NCBI RefSeq assembly: GCF_016654115.1
Contig: NZ_JAEQAZ010000003.1
Location: forward strand, 1-64,000
Direction of reading: 5' to 3'
From: Streptomyces sp. MBT53
Lineage (GTDB): Bacteria > Actinomycetota > Actinomycetes > Streptomycetales > Streptomycetaceae
Length of the DNA stretch: 64,000 nt
A program made the position numbers and the translations under genes. This document shows, piece after piece, positions 51,000-61,443 of this stretch. Position 1 is the first letter of the stretch; every line of letters begins with the position of its first letter. The notes beneath the pieces were generated by a model. The model was not told the origin of the DNA and ran no database searches. It saw only the letters and a program-made list of their open reading frames with translations.

Positions 51000-51569
51000 A
51001 TGCCGAGAAGCGTGTACGACGCCGTGCTGGTCACGCTGGTGGGACTGCTCGTCGGGTCCGTCATCTGGACGGTCTCAGCAGTGGCCTACGACGATCCCGC
51101 CGCCGGATGGTCGATGTCGAACCCGGTCTGCCCGGAGGAGGGCATCCGGGTCACCGCCGGACCGGTGAACCCCGCGCTGGGCCTGCGCGCGATGGACCTC
51201 ACCCTGGTGAACTGCGGCACCCGCGCCTACCGCGTCCAGGGCTACCCCGAGATCCGGCTGTACGACCAGGACCAGCAGCGCCTCACCGGCGTCACGGTGG
51301 TCCACGGCAGCGGCGGCATCGCCACGGTGACCGGATTCGACGACCCGCCGGGCCCGGTGACACTGGCACCCGGCGAGACCGCCTCCGCCGGCCTGCTGTG
51401 GCGCAACACGACCACCGGCCTCGACGGCCCGACCTCCGTGCCGTATCTGACGGTCGCGGCGCGGTCCGGTTCGCTGCAGCTCCTCCTGAAGCCGGACGGC
51501 GGCCTCGACCTCGGGACCACCGGCAGACTCGGCGTCGGACCGTGGCGCACCACCGGAGGCACCCGATGA
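51000..51569 (+). CDS. DUF4232 domain-containing membrane-anchored protein
   Basis: 189 residues. One N-terminal membrane segment (AVLVTLVGLLVGSVIWTVSAV) is followed by an extracytoplasmic DUF4232 domain (ITAGPVNPALGLRAMDLTLVNCGTRAYRVQGYPEIRLYD, TLAPGETASAGLLW) with the paired cysteines of the family. Function unknown; such proteins are common on the surface of streptomycetes. Its stop overlaps the next start by 4 bases, so the two membrane proteins are a translational pair. Confidence 0.85.
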   Translation: MPRSVYDAVLVTLVGLLVGSVIWTVSAVAYDDPAAGWSMSNPVCPEEGIRVTAGPVNPALGLRAMDLTLVNCGTRAYRVQGYPEIRLYDQDQQRLTGVTVVHGSGGIATVTGFDDPPGPVTLAPGETASAGLLWRNTTTGLDGPTSVPYLTVAARSGSLQLLLKPDGGLDLGTTGRLGVGPWRTTGGTR

Positions 51570-51934
51570 CGGACCAGAGCATCCCCGTCGACCGCTTCCC
51601 GCAGCGCGTCCTGCGCCGCTCGCCCGCACACCGGCGGGCCGATGCCATCGCGTGCGCGCTGCTCGTCGGCCTCGACGTCCTCCTCGTCGCGGTGATCCTC
51701 CTGCTCGGCGGCGACGGCATCTTCACCGAGGACTGGATGGGCTACGCCGGGGTGATGGACTCCACGGGCGCGTCCTACCAGTACCACTGCGTCGTCTTCC
51801 TCTGCCGCGTCGAGGCCGTGACCGTCGGCCTGGCGATCGCCTGCCGCCTCTGGACCACGGCCGCCGCCCAACTCGTGGTCCTCACCTCGGCGGCGGTCTT
51901 CGTCGCCTCCCTCGCCACCTACTGGAACCCCTGA
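51566..51934 (+). CDS. small membrane protein, partner of DUF4232 protein
   Basis: 122 residues: a basic N-terminus, hydrophobic segments at about 28-48 and two or so more in the second half (VEAVTVGLAIACRLW, LVVLTSAAVFVASLATYW), and an intervening loop with cysteines. It may correspond to a DUF6234-like family but this was not verifiable. ATGA overlap with the DUF4232 gene indicates co-translation and perhaps a complex. No function is assigned. Confidence 0.75.
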   Translation: MTDQSIPVDRFPQRVLRRSPAHRRADAIACALLVGLDVLLVAVILLLGGDGIFTEDWMGYAGVMDSTGASYQYHCVVFLCRVEAVTVGLAIACRLWTTAAAQLVVLTSAAVFVASLATYWNP

Positions 51935-51995
51935 CCGACGCCCGTACGGGTCACCAGAACGGGCCGCACCCCGGCCCGCCCGATGCAATGGTGAG

Positions 51996-52676
51996 GTGAC
52001 CGCGCCCCCGGACGACTGCCTCGCCCGCAACGAGTGGATCTGCGGCGAGTATCTGAGCACCCGCCGCCACATCCTCCTCGACGCGGTCGGCCAGCACCTC
52101 CAGCTGACCGCGGTCTCGGTGCTCATCGGCCTGGCCGTCGCCCTACCCCTCGCGGTCGTGGCCCGCCGCTGGGGCTGGGCCGCGGGACCGGTCCTCGCCG
52201 TCACGACGATCCTCTACACGATCCCGTCCCTGGCGATGTTCTCGCTCCTGCTTCCCGTCTACGGCCTCTCGGCCACCCTCGTGGTCGCCGGACTGGTCCT
52301 CTACTCCCTCACCCTGCTCGTCCGCAACATCCTCGCGGGCCTGCGCGCCGTACCCGAGGAGACCCGACAGGCCGCACGCGGCATGGGCTACGGCCCGATC
52401 CGCCTCCTCCTCACCGTGGAACTGCCCCTCGCCCTCCCCGCCGCGATGGCCGGCCTGCGCATCGCCACCGTCTCGGCGGTCTCGCTGGTGACGGTCGGCG
52501 CGATCGTCGGTTTCGGGGGACTCGGCAACCTCATCTACGCGGGCATGAACACCTACTTCAAGGCACAGGTGCTCACCGCGTCCGTGCTGTGCGTGGTGAT
52601 CGCGATCGCCGCCGACCTGCTCCTGCTGCTCGTGCAACGGCTCATCACCCCCTGGACGAGGGCGGTGCGCGGATGA
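51996..52676 (+). CDS. osmoprotectant ABC transporter permease (OpuCB/OpuBB type)
   Basis: 226 residues. Six hydrophobic segments with the EAA-like loop QAARGMGYGPIRLLLTVELPLALPAAMAGLR, characteristic of glycine betaine/choline importers. Start GTG at 51996, at which the family homology begins. It overlaps the second permease by 4 bases. Together with the lipoprotein at 53341 and the CBS-ATPase at 54924 it would import a compatible solute. Confidence 0.92.
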   Translation: MTAPPDDCLARNEWICGEYLSTRRHILLDAVGQHLQLTAVSVLIGLAVALPLAVVARRWGWAAGPVLAVTTILYTIPSLAMFSLLLPVYGLSATLVVAGLVLYSLTLLVRNILAGLRAVPEETRQAARGMGYGPIRLLLTVELPLALPAAMAGLRIATVSAVSLVTVGAIVGFGGLGNLIYAGMNTYFKAQVLTASVLCVVIAIAADLLLLLVQRLITPWTRAVRG

Positions 52677-53344
52677 ACACCCTCACCGACGCCTGGCACT
52701 GGCTCACCGACTCCGCCCACTGGAGCGGCGACGACGGCATCTGGCACCGGCTCGCGCAGCACCTCGTCCTCACCGTCGTCTGCCTGGTCATCAGCTGTCT
52801 GATCGCGCTCCCGGTCGCGCTCGTCCTCGGCCACCTCGGCAAGGGCGGCGCGCTCGCCGTCAACATCTCCAACATCGGCCGCGCGGTACCCACCTTCGCC
52901 GTACTGGTCCTGCTGCTCCTCACCCCGATCGGCGACTGGGGTGAGGGACCCACGGTCGTCGCCCTCGTCCTGTTCGCCGTACCGCCGCTGCTCACCAACG
53001 CCTACGTCGGCATGCGCGAGGTCGACCGCGATGTGGTGCGGGCCGCGCGCGGCATGGGGATGACAGGCCGTCAGATGCTGTTCCGCGTCGAACTGCCGCT
53101 CTCGCTCCCGCTGTTGATGAACGGCGTACGGATCGCGGCCGTCCAACTCGTCGCGACCGCCACCATCGCCGCACTCGCGGGCGGCGGCGGACTCGGCCGC
53201 ATCATCACCGCCGGCTTCAACCTCGCCAACACCGCGCAGGTGGTCGCCGGAGCCGTCCTCGTCGCCGTGTTCGCGCTGCTCGTCGAGGGCGTCTTCGAGG
53301 TCGCCGAGCGGCTGTCGCCGCGCTGGGCGAGGGGAGCGCGATGA
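52673..53344 (+). CDS. osmoprotectant ABC transporter permease (OpuCD/OpuBD type)
   Basis: 223 residues, paired permease with loop RAARGMGMTGRQMLFRVELPLSLPLLMNGVR. The ATG at 52673 overlaps the first permease stop and its own stop overlaps the lipoprotein start, so three genes are translationally coupled. Typical of OpuC-type systems with two distinct permeases. Confidence 0.92.
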   Translation: MNTLTDAWHWLTDSAHWSGDDGIWHRLAQHLVLTVVCLVISCLIALPVALVLGHLGKGGALAVNISNIGRAVPTFAVLVLLLLTPIGDWGEGPTVVALVLFAVPPLLTNAYVGMREVDRDVVRAARGMGMTGRQMLFRVELPLSLPLLMNGVRIAAVQLVATATIAALAGGGGLGRIITAGFNLANTAQVVAGAVLVAVFALLVEGVFEVAERLSPRWARGAR

Positions 53345-54279
53345 GGCGGCACACCGTCGCGGCCGTGCTGCTCCTGGCGGCCACCGGCTGCTCGACCGGA
53401 CCCTCCCTGGAGAACCAGAGCGCCGTCACCGCACCACCCGGCGACAGCCACCACCTCACCATCGGCTCGGCCGGATTCACCGAGAGCGACCTGCTCGCCC
53501 AGATGTACTCGCTGCTGCTGAAGCAGGCCGGCTACAAGACGTCCCTGCTCACCGTCGCCAACCGCGAACTCTACGAACCCGCCCTGGAATCAGGGCAGAT
53601 CGACGTCGTACCCGAGTACGCGGCCACCTTCGCCGACTGGCTCAACGCCAAGACCAACGGCCCCGACGCCCCGGCCGTCGGCTCACCCGACCTCACCACC
53701 ACCATGAAGGCCTTGCGCCGACTCGCCACGCCCCGGGGCCTCACGGTCCTCGACCCCGGGAAGGCCGTCGACCAGAACGCCTTCGCGGTGGCCCGCTCGT
53801 ACGCGCGGGAACACCACCTCAAGACCCTCAGCGACCTGGGCGCCTCGGGACTGAAGGTGCGGCTCGCGGCGGGCGACGAATGCGTCCAACGACCGTACTG
53901 CGAACCGGGGTTGAAGAAGACCTACGGCATCGACATCACCGCCGTCGACCCGAAGGGCGTCGGCACGACCCAGGCCAAGAGCGCGGTGCGGAACGGTCAG
54001 GACCAGATGGTGCTGACCACGACCACCGACGCCACCCTCGACGAGTTCGGCCTCGTCCTCCTCGCCGACGACAAGCACCTCCAGAACGCCGACTACGTCG
54101 TCCCGGTCGTCAACCGCTCCCGTGCGGGGAGCCCCGGCGTGACCAAGGCACTGGGGAAACTCAACGACGTCCTCACCACGGCCGACCTGGCATCGATGAA
54201 CCAACAGGTCGACAGCTGGCGGCGGTTGGCGCAGGACGTGGCGCGGACGTATCTGAAGGACAAGGGTCTGTTGAAGTGA
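53341..54279 (+). CDS. glycine betaine/choline-type substrate-binding lipoprotein (OpuCC type)
   Basis: 312 residues. The lipobox is LLAATGC; the mature protein starts with HLTIGSAGFTESDLLAQMY, the hallmark of the OsmX/ProX-like OpuAC family, and includes QIDVVPEYAATFADWLN. Extra cysteines (DECVQRPYCEPG) may form a disulfide. Coupled to the permease (ATGA). Should bind quaternary ammonium compatible solutes outside the membrane; exact ligand not determinable. Confidence 0.92.
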   Translation: MRRHTVAAVLLLAATGCSTGPSLENQSAVTAPPGDSHHLTIGSAGFTESDLLAQMYSLLLKQAGYKTSLLTVANRELYEPALESGQIDVVPEYAATFADWLNAKTNGPDAPAVGSPDLTTTMKALRRLATPRGLTVLDPGKAVDQNAFAVARSYAREHHLKTLSDLGASGLKVRLAAGDECVQRPYCEPGLKKTYGIDITAVDPKGVGTTQAKSAVRNGQDQMVLTTTTDATLDEFGLVLLADDKHLQNADYVVPVVNRSRAGSPGVTKALGKLNDVLTTADLASMNQQVDSWRRLAQDVARTYLKDKGLLK

Positions 54280-54319
54280 GGTTCGGGCCGTTGTCAGTGG
54301 CGGGTTGTAGCTTTCGGGC

Positions 54320-54898
54320 ATGGGTGTCTATCTGATCGATGTCGGTGTTGGAGAGTGGCTGCGTGAGGACACGGGGGAAGGGGGAATGGGGGCGATCGCC
54401 AAGGGACTCGACGCGGAGCTGAGCCGGCGCGGGCTACCGCCGTATGCAGCCGCGCCGGAGCGGGAGGGGGTCCTGGGCTTCGAGGAGAAACTGAGCCCCT
54501 CCATGAAGGGTTTCGACGCGCTCTGCCGTGCTCGACTGACTGCTGAGGAGCGTGCGTTGATCGGCGACTGGACGGTGCTGGTGCCGGTCTCGCTCGACGC
54601 GGAGATACGGCTGCCGATCGGCTCCGCGTACGCGGACGAGACGGTGATCGCGGGAGCGCCCCAGGTGCTGGCCCTCGCCGAACGCCTGGCGGCGGCCCTG
54701 GAGTTGCCCGCCGAGGTACCGGAGGCGACCGAGAACCTCGCGCTCACCTTCTGGTTCCTGGAGGGCGAGGCGGAGGAACTGGCCGCCACCAGCCCCGGCC
54801 GCTGGAGCGAGGACCTGGACACGGCCTTCTACGTGGCCCTGTACCTGCGAGCCGCCCAGCACTCGTTGCGACAGGGCTGCCCCATCACCTACTCCTGA
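54320..54898 (+). CDS. hypothetical protein
   Basis: 192 residues, soluble and acidic, with no signal peptide. Segments such as LVPVSLDAEIRLPIGSAYADETVIAGAPQVLALAERLAAALELP read as an alpha/beta protein; no family is recognised. It lies 40 bases after the lipoprotein gene on the same strand and converges with the OpuC ATPase gene. The ribosome-binding site is weak. It could be a part of the same transcript, but nothing links it functionally to osmoprotectant transport. Confidence 0.75.
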   Translation: MGVYLIDVGVGEWLREDTGEGGMGAIAKGLDAELSRRGLPPYAAAPEREGVLGFEEKLSPSMKGFDALCRARLTAEERALIGDWTVLVPVSLDAEIRLPIGSAYADETVIAGAPQVLALAERLAAALELPAEVPEATENLALTFWFLEGEAEELAATSPGRWSEDLDTAFYVALYLRAAQHSLRQGCPITYS

Positions 54899-54923
54899 GC
54901 CCTCCTGAGCCGGGAACCGACCC

Positions 54924-56078
54924 TCACGCGTCCGCCACCGAGTCGAAGTCCACCTGCCCGCGCGGCACTCCCAGGGCGTCCGCGTCCACGGAGCGCCGCA
55001 ACGCCTCGTGCAGCTTCGCCGGAGTGAGCACGCCGAGGAAGCGCGCACCGTCCAGCACGGCGACCCACCCGGCGTCGTGCTGGAGCATCACACCGAACGC
55101 CTGCTTCAGCGGGGCGCCGACCGGCACCCACGCGTTCATGCGGTGCGCGCGTTCCCCGACCGTGCCGCCGGCCGAGAGTTCGTCGGCCTTGACCCACCCC
55201 TGCAGCTCCCCCTGCGCGTCCAGGACCACGGCCCACCGCGCGCCCTCGACCCGCAGCCGCTCGGCCGCCGTCTGCGCCAGTTCGTCGACCCGGGCGACCG
55301 GCGGCTGCTCCAGGTCGTCGGGCTCGATCGCCGTGACCGACAGCCGTTTCAGCCCCCGGTCCGCGCCCACGAACGACGCGACATACGGCGTCGCCGGCTT
55401 GCCGAGCACCGCGCCCGGAGTGTCGTACTGCTCGATCCGCCCCTGCCCGTACACGGCGATACGGTCACCGAGCCGTACCGCCTCCTCGATGTCGTGCGTG
55501 ACCAGCAGCACCGTCTTGCGCACGGTGGCCTGCATCCGCAGGAACTCGTCCTGCAACTGCTCCCGCACCACGGGGTCGACAGCACCGAACGGCTCGTCCA
55601 TCAGCAGCACCGGCGGATCGGCGGCCAGTGCCCGCGCCACCCCGACGCGTTGCCGCTGACCGCCCGACAACTGCTCCGGGTAGCGCGACCCGTAGGTCTT
55701 CGGGTCCAGGCCAACCAGGTCGAGCAGTTCGGCGGCCCGCTCCCGCGCCTTGGCCCGCTTCCAGCCGACCAGGGACGGCACGGTCGCCGTGTTGTCGAGC
55801 ACGGTGCGATGCGGGAAGAGGCCCACCTGCTGGATGACGTATCCGATCCGGCGGCGCAGCTGCACCGGGTCGACGGAGGCGATGTCCTCGCCGTTCACGA
55901 GGATCCGGCCAGAGGTGGGCTCGATGAGCCGGTTGACCATCATCATGGTCGTCGTCTTGCCGCAGCCGGACGGGCCCACGAGCGTGACGAGTTCGCCCTC
56001 GTTCACCTCGAAGGACAGCCCGTCCACGGCCGTCGTACCGTCCGGATACCGCTTGCTGACCTGCTCGAACCGGATCAT
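54924..56078 (-). CDS. glycine betaine/L-proline ABC transporter ATPase with CBS pair (OpuCA type)
   Basis: 384 residues. Walker A GPSGCGKTT, signature LSGGQRQR, Walker B VLLMDEPFGAVD and the H-loop VTHD are followed from about residue 245 by two CBS domains (SVTAIEPDDLEQPPVARVDE, VPVGAPLKQAFGVMLQHDAGWVAVLD), the ionic-strength sensor of OpuA/OpuC systems. It is on the opposite strand to and convergent with the permease and binding-protein genes, so it is transcribed separately. No other ATPase of this type is in the window. Confidence 0.92.
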   Translation of the reverse strand: MIRFEQVSKRYPDGTTAVDGLSFEVNEGELVTLVGPSGCGKTTTMMMVNRLIEPTSGRILVNGEDIASVDPVQLRRRIGYVIQQVGLFPHRTVLDNTATVPSLVGWKRAKARERAAELLDLVGLDPKTYGSRYPEQLSGGQRQRVGVARALAADPPVLLMDEPFGAVDPVVREQLQDEFLRMQATVRKTVLLVTHDIEEAVRLGDRIAVYGQGRIEQYDTPGAVLGKPATPYVASFVGADRGLKRLSVTAIEPDDLEQPPVARVDELAQTAAERLRVEGARWAVVLDAQGELQGWVKADELSAGGTVGERAHRMNAWVPVGAPLKQAFGVMLQHDAGWVAVLDGARFLGVLTPAKLHEALRRSVDADALGVPRGQVDFDSVADA

Positions 56079-56154
56079 GACCTCACGCTAACGGCGCCGG
56101 TCCGACACCGCCCATCAACGAGGGCCTACTGGCTGGTGACGTGCTCGCTCCGGT

Positions 56155-56170
56155 TTTGAAATGTTTCAAA
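56155..56170. promoter_or_regulatory. palindromic operator upstream of rhamnosidase
   Basis: TTTGAAATGTTTCAAA is a perfect inverted repeat (7-base arms) between the divergent OpuC ATPase and rhamnosidase genes, 110 bases before the latter. Its look (GAAA...TTTC) is that of a LacI-family operator. No LacI gene is in the window. Confidence 0.5.
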
Positions 56171-56279
56171 TCCCGTGCTGTCGAGGAGGTGGACACACGC
56201 CTTTTACCGCACTATTTTCGACCATCGGACGGACTGAACCGATACAACTCCGTCTCTCGGCGGGCCGAAGGGACAGGGC

Positions 56280-59200
56280 ATGAACGACGCAGTCGCCGTT
56301 TCCGGCACCACCGTGTCGGGCCTCACGGTGGAGCACCGCACCGACCCGCTCGGCGTGGACGCGGACCACCCGAGGTTCGGGTGGCGCATGGTGTCCGACG
56401 CGCGTGGCCGCCGCCAGACCGCGTACCGCATCCAGGTCGCCTCCTCACCCGCGCACCTGACCGACGACCGGGCCGACGTCTGGGACACCGGCCGCGTCGA
56501 CTCGCCGGACTCGGTCGCGATCCAGTACACGGGCCCCGAACTCCACGCCGCGACCCGCTACCACTGGACGGTGACGGTGTGGGACGAGCACGGCGAAGCC
56601 GTCTCCGCCACCCCCGGCGCCGTCTCGGCCACCCGCACCGCCTTCTTCGAGACCGGTCTGCGCAGCACCGACGGAGTCACCGGCTGGGACGGCGCACGGT
56701 GGATCGGCATGGCCGGCAAGCGGCCGAACAGCGCGGGCGCACCCCTCCTGCGCCTCCAGAGCGCTTTGACCGGCGAGCGGGTGAGCGAGGCCCGGCTGTA
56801 CGTGTCCGCACTCGGCGTGTACGAGGCCCACGTCAACGGCGAACGGGTCGCGGTGCCGCACGGCGACGGCACGACCCATGAACTCCTGACCCCCGGCTGG
56901 ACCAACTACGAGACCACCGTCGAGTACTTCACCTACGACGTCACCGCCCTGCTGACGGACCCGTCACAGGACTCGTCCCAGGTCACCCTCGCCGCCGCGC
57001 TCGGCAACGGCTGGTACAACAGCCGCATCTCCGAGAACAGCCCCTACTACGCGGTCGACGGCAACTCCCTCGCCCTGAAGGCGAAACTGCTCATCCGCTA
57101 CGCCGACGGCTGCACCCAGACGATCGTCACCGCACCCGACGAGGACTGGCGAGCCACCGACACCGGCCCCTACCGCGCCGACGACATCTACGACGGCCAG
57201 ACCTACGACGCCCGCCGGGAACTCCCGGGCTGGACGGCGAACGGCTTCGACGCCACCGGCTGGTCAGCCGTCGAGGAGCACGACCACCCCTTCCCCGAAG
57301 CCCGGTTGGTCTCCCACTCCGGTGAGAGCGCCCGCCTGGTGCCGAGTTGGGACCGCGAGCCGCGCTCGGTCACCGTCTACACCGGTGTGACCGACCAGGA
57401 GGGCAGCGCGAACGGCAGGGGCCGGATCGTCGTCGACCCCGCCCGCACGGTCACCGACCCCGACCTGGCGGCCACCGCCTCCGTCACCCTGCACCCCGGC
57501 GACACCACCGTCATCGACCTCGGTCAGAACCTCGTCGGTGTGCCCCGCTACACAGTGCGCGGCCCGGCGGGCGCCCAAGTCGTCTGCAAGCCAGGGGAGT
57601 TCCTCAACGACGACAGCGCGGGCGCCGACGGCCCGGTCGGCTCCGTCTACCGGGCCAACCTGCGCACCGCGCAGACCACCAGCACCTACATCCTCAAGGG
57701 CGACCCGGCCGGCGAGACCCACCAGGACTCGCTGACCTTCTACGGCTTCCGCTATGTCTCGGTCACCACGACCGACACCGTCACCCTCGCCGGACTCACC
57801 GGCCGGGTCGCCACCTCCGCGCTCCGTGACATCGGCACCGTCACCACCGACGACACCGACGTCAACCGGCTGATCAGCAACGTCCGTTGGGGCCAGCGCG
57901 GCAACTACCTCTGGATCCCCACCGACTGCCCCCAGCGCGACGAACGCCTCGGCTGGACCGGCGACACCCAGCTCTTCGCCAACACCGGCCTCTACAACGC
58001 CGATTCGGTCACCTTCCTCAGCCACTTCCAGGACACCCTGATCGACTCACAGCGCCTCTTCGGCGCGGACGGCGCCCAGTTCCCCTGGGTCGCCCCCAGC
58101 CACCGATTCAGCCACCCGCTCCCGGCGAGCGGCTGGGCGGACTGCGGAGTGGTCGTGCCCTGGACGGTGTGGCAGATGACCGGCGACACCACGATCATCG
58201 ACCGCAGTTGGGCGGCGATGACCAAGTACGTCGACTGGATCCGGCACGCGACCGGCGACACCTGGGCCGGCCGGGGCGCTATCTTCGGCGACTGGCTCGC
58301 CTTCCAGATCACCAGCACGCAACTCATCAGCGACGCCTACTACGGCTACAGCGCCCGACTGATGGCCGACATGGCCCACGCCACCGGCCGCACCGCCGAA
58401 GCCGCCGCCCACGAGGAACTCTTCACCCGCATCAAGCGGGCCTTCATCACCAAGTATCTTGCCACCGAGCCTGGTTCGGGCCGGATCACCGTCCGCTCCA
58501 GCCTCGGCGAACCACCGCCGTACACACCCGGCAACAGCGCGGGAAAGACCGAGGACGACACCCAGACCGCCCTGCTCTGGACCCTCAAACTCGGCTTCTA
58601 CGACACGGAGGACCAGCGCCGCCAACTCGTCACCCTGCTCGCCGACAACATCGGCAACAGCGATGCCTACAAGGCGGCCCACCCCGACAGCACCCGCGTC
58701 CAGTACGCCGAGAACACCCTCTCCGTCGGCTTCCTCGGCGTGAACGTCATCGCGCCCGTCCTCACCGACGAGGGCCGTGTCGACCTGGCGTACCGCCTCC
58801 TCCACCAGAACGCGATGCCGTCCTGGCTCTACTCGGTGGCCAACGGCGCCACCACCGTCTGGGAGCGCTGGAACTCCTACTCCAAGGAGGACGGCTTCGG
58901 TCCGGTCGACATGAACTCCTTCAACCACTACTCCTACGGCGCGATCGTGGAGTGGATGTACGAGAGCATGGCCGGCATCGCCAAGGACCCGGCCCACCCG
59001 GGCTTCCGCCACTTCTTCCTCCGGCCGCACCTCGACCCCACGGGGAGGATCACCCGGGTGACCGGCTCGCACCTCTCTCCCTACGGCGAGATCGTGAGCG
59101 AATGGGCCGCGCGGGAGGGGGAGCTGACGTACCGGGCGGTCGTCCCCGCCAACAGCACGGCGACCCTGCGCATCCCCACCGTCGACCCGTCCACCGTCCG

Positions 59201-59318
59201 CGAGCACGGAACACCCCTCGCCAAGGCGGAGGGCGTTCAGTTCCTCGGTTTCGCGGACGGCACGGCTTCCTTCGAACTCCCCTCGGGGAGCTACGAGTTG
59301 ACCTCCACGCTCGGCTGA
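56280..59318 (+). CDS. GH78 family alpha-L-rhamnosidase, intracellular
   Basis: 1012 residues, no signal peptide. The domain order fits family 78: N-terminal FnIII/beta domains, then the (alpha/alpha)6 barrel. The catalytic residues agree with the S. avermitilis enzyme pattern: DCPQRDERLGW gives Asp549 and Glu555 (general acid), and HYSYGAIVEWMYE gives Glu891 (base). It would release L-rhamnose from imported rhamnosides in the cytoplasm. ATG 56280 follows AAGGGA. Its end overlaps the end of lutC on the other strand by 28 bases. The genes downstream catabolise rhamnose, so it is functionally part of that set. Confidence 0.92.
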   Translation: MNDAVAVSGTTVSGLTVEHRTDPLGVDADHPRFGWRMVSDARGRRQTAYRIQVASSPAHLTDDRADVWDTGRVDSPDSVAIQYTGPELHAATRYHWTVTVWDEHGEAVSATPGAVSATRTAFFETGLRSTDGVTGWDGARWIGMAGKRPNSAGAPLLRLQSALTGERVSEARLYVSALGVYEAHVNGERVAVPHGDGTTHELLTPGWTNYETTVEYFTYDVTALLTDPSQDSSQVTLAAALGNGWYNSRISENSPYYAVDGNSLALKAKLLIRYADGCTQTIVTAPDEDWRATDTGPYRADDIYDGQTYDARRELPGWTANGFDATGWSAVEEHDHPFPEARLVSHSGESARLVPSWDREPRSVTVYTGVTDQEGSANGRGRIVVDPARTVTDPDLAATASVTLHPGDTTVIDLGQNLVGVPRYTVRGPAGAQVVCKPGEFLNDDSAGADGPVGSVYRANLRTAQTTSTYILKGDPAGETHQDSLTFYGFRYVSVTTTDTVTLAGLTGRVATSALRDIGTVTTDDTDVNRLISNVRWGQRGNYLWIPTDCPQRDERLGWTGDTQLFANTGLYNADSVTFLSHFQDTLIDSQRLFGADGAQFPWVAPSHRFSHPLPASGWADCGVVVPWTVWQMTGDTTIIDRSWAAMTKYVDWIRHATGDTWAGRGAIFGDWLAFQITSTQLISDAYYGYSARLMADMAHATGRTAEAAAHEELFTRIKRAFITKYLATEPGSGRITVRSSLGEPPPYTPGNSAGKTEDDTQTALLWTLKLGFYDTEDQRRQLVTLLADNIGNSDAYKAAHPDSTRVQYAENTLSVGFLGVNVIAPVLTDEGRVDLAYRLLHQNAMPSWLYSVANGATTVWERWNSYSKEDGFGPVDMNSFNHYSYGAIVEWMYESMAGIAKDPAHPGFRHFFLRPHLDPTGRITRVTGSHLSPYGEIVSEWAAREGELTYRAVVPANSTATLRIPTVDPSTVREHGTPLAKAEGVQFLGFADGTASFELPSGSYELTSTLG

Positions 59319-59955
59319 TCGCTCACCAGCACCACCTCCAGGGTGCGCGGACCGTGCACCCCCTCGACCCGGTCCAGCTCGATGTCACTGGTCGCCGACG
59401 GACCGGAGATCCAGGTCAACGGGCGGGTGGGGTCGAGGCGTTGGAGCGCCTGGGGCACCGAGGAGACGACCTGGTCCGGCACCCGTACGACACAGATGTG
59501 GTGGTCGGGGATGAGGGTGATCCGACGGCGGCCCTGGTCGGGGCTGCCGTCCAGGACGATGGTGCCGGTCTCGGCGGCGGCCACCGCGCACGCCGTGACC
59601 ACACTGTCGACCCGGTCCAGCTCATGCGGGGTGTTCTCGGCCCGGTCCGCGATCCGCTCGACATCGGCCGCCGCGAGCCAGGAGGGATCCAGACCGCGCG
59701 GTACGACGACGGTCCCTGAACCCCGCTCGGCGAGCAACCCGGCGATCGTGGCGCCCAGTTCGGCCTCCGTGCACCGGTGCACGATCGCCCGGTAGTCCGC
59801 CAGGTTCTCGGCCAGCAGATCGACCGTCTGCTCGACGGTCCGGTCTCCGTGCTCCCGCAGATAGTCCCGCTGGACGGCCTGCTCGTACGCCGGGTCGTCC
59901 TCTCTCACATCCGCGAGCGCGCGCTGCACGCGGCCCAGGATCCGTTCCCTGCTGC

Positions 59956-59959
<4 letters not shown>
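59291..59959 (-). CDS. lutC: lactate utilization protein C (LUD domain)
   Basis: 222 residues, single LUD domain. The N-terminus SSRERILGRVQRAL is the usual LutC start, with GTVVVPRGLDPSWL, the central AAAETGTIVLDGS block and RTLEVVLVSD near the end. With LutA and LutB it forms the membrane-associated Fe-S L-lactate oxidase. GTG 59959 overlaps the lutB stop by 4 bases. Last gene of the lutABC run. The final 28 bases overlap the rhamnosidase gene on the other strand. Confidence 0.9.
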
Positions 59960-61439
<1,480 letters not shown>

Positions 61440-61443
<4 letters not shown>

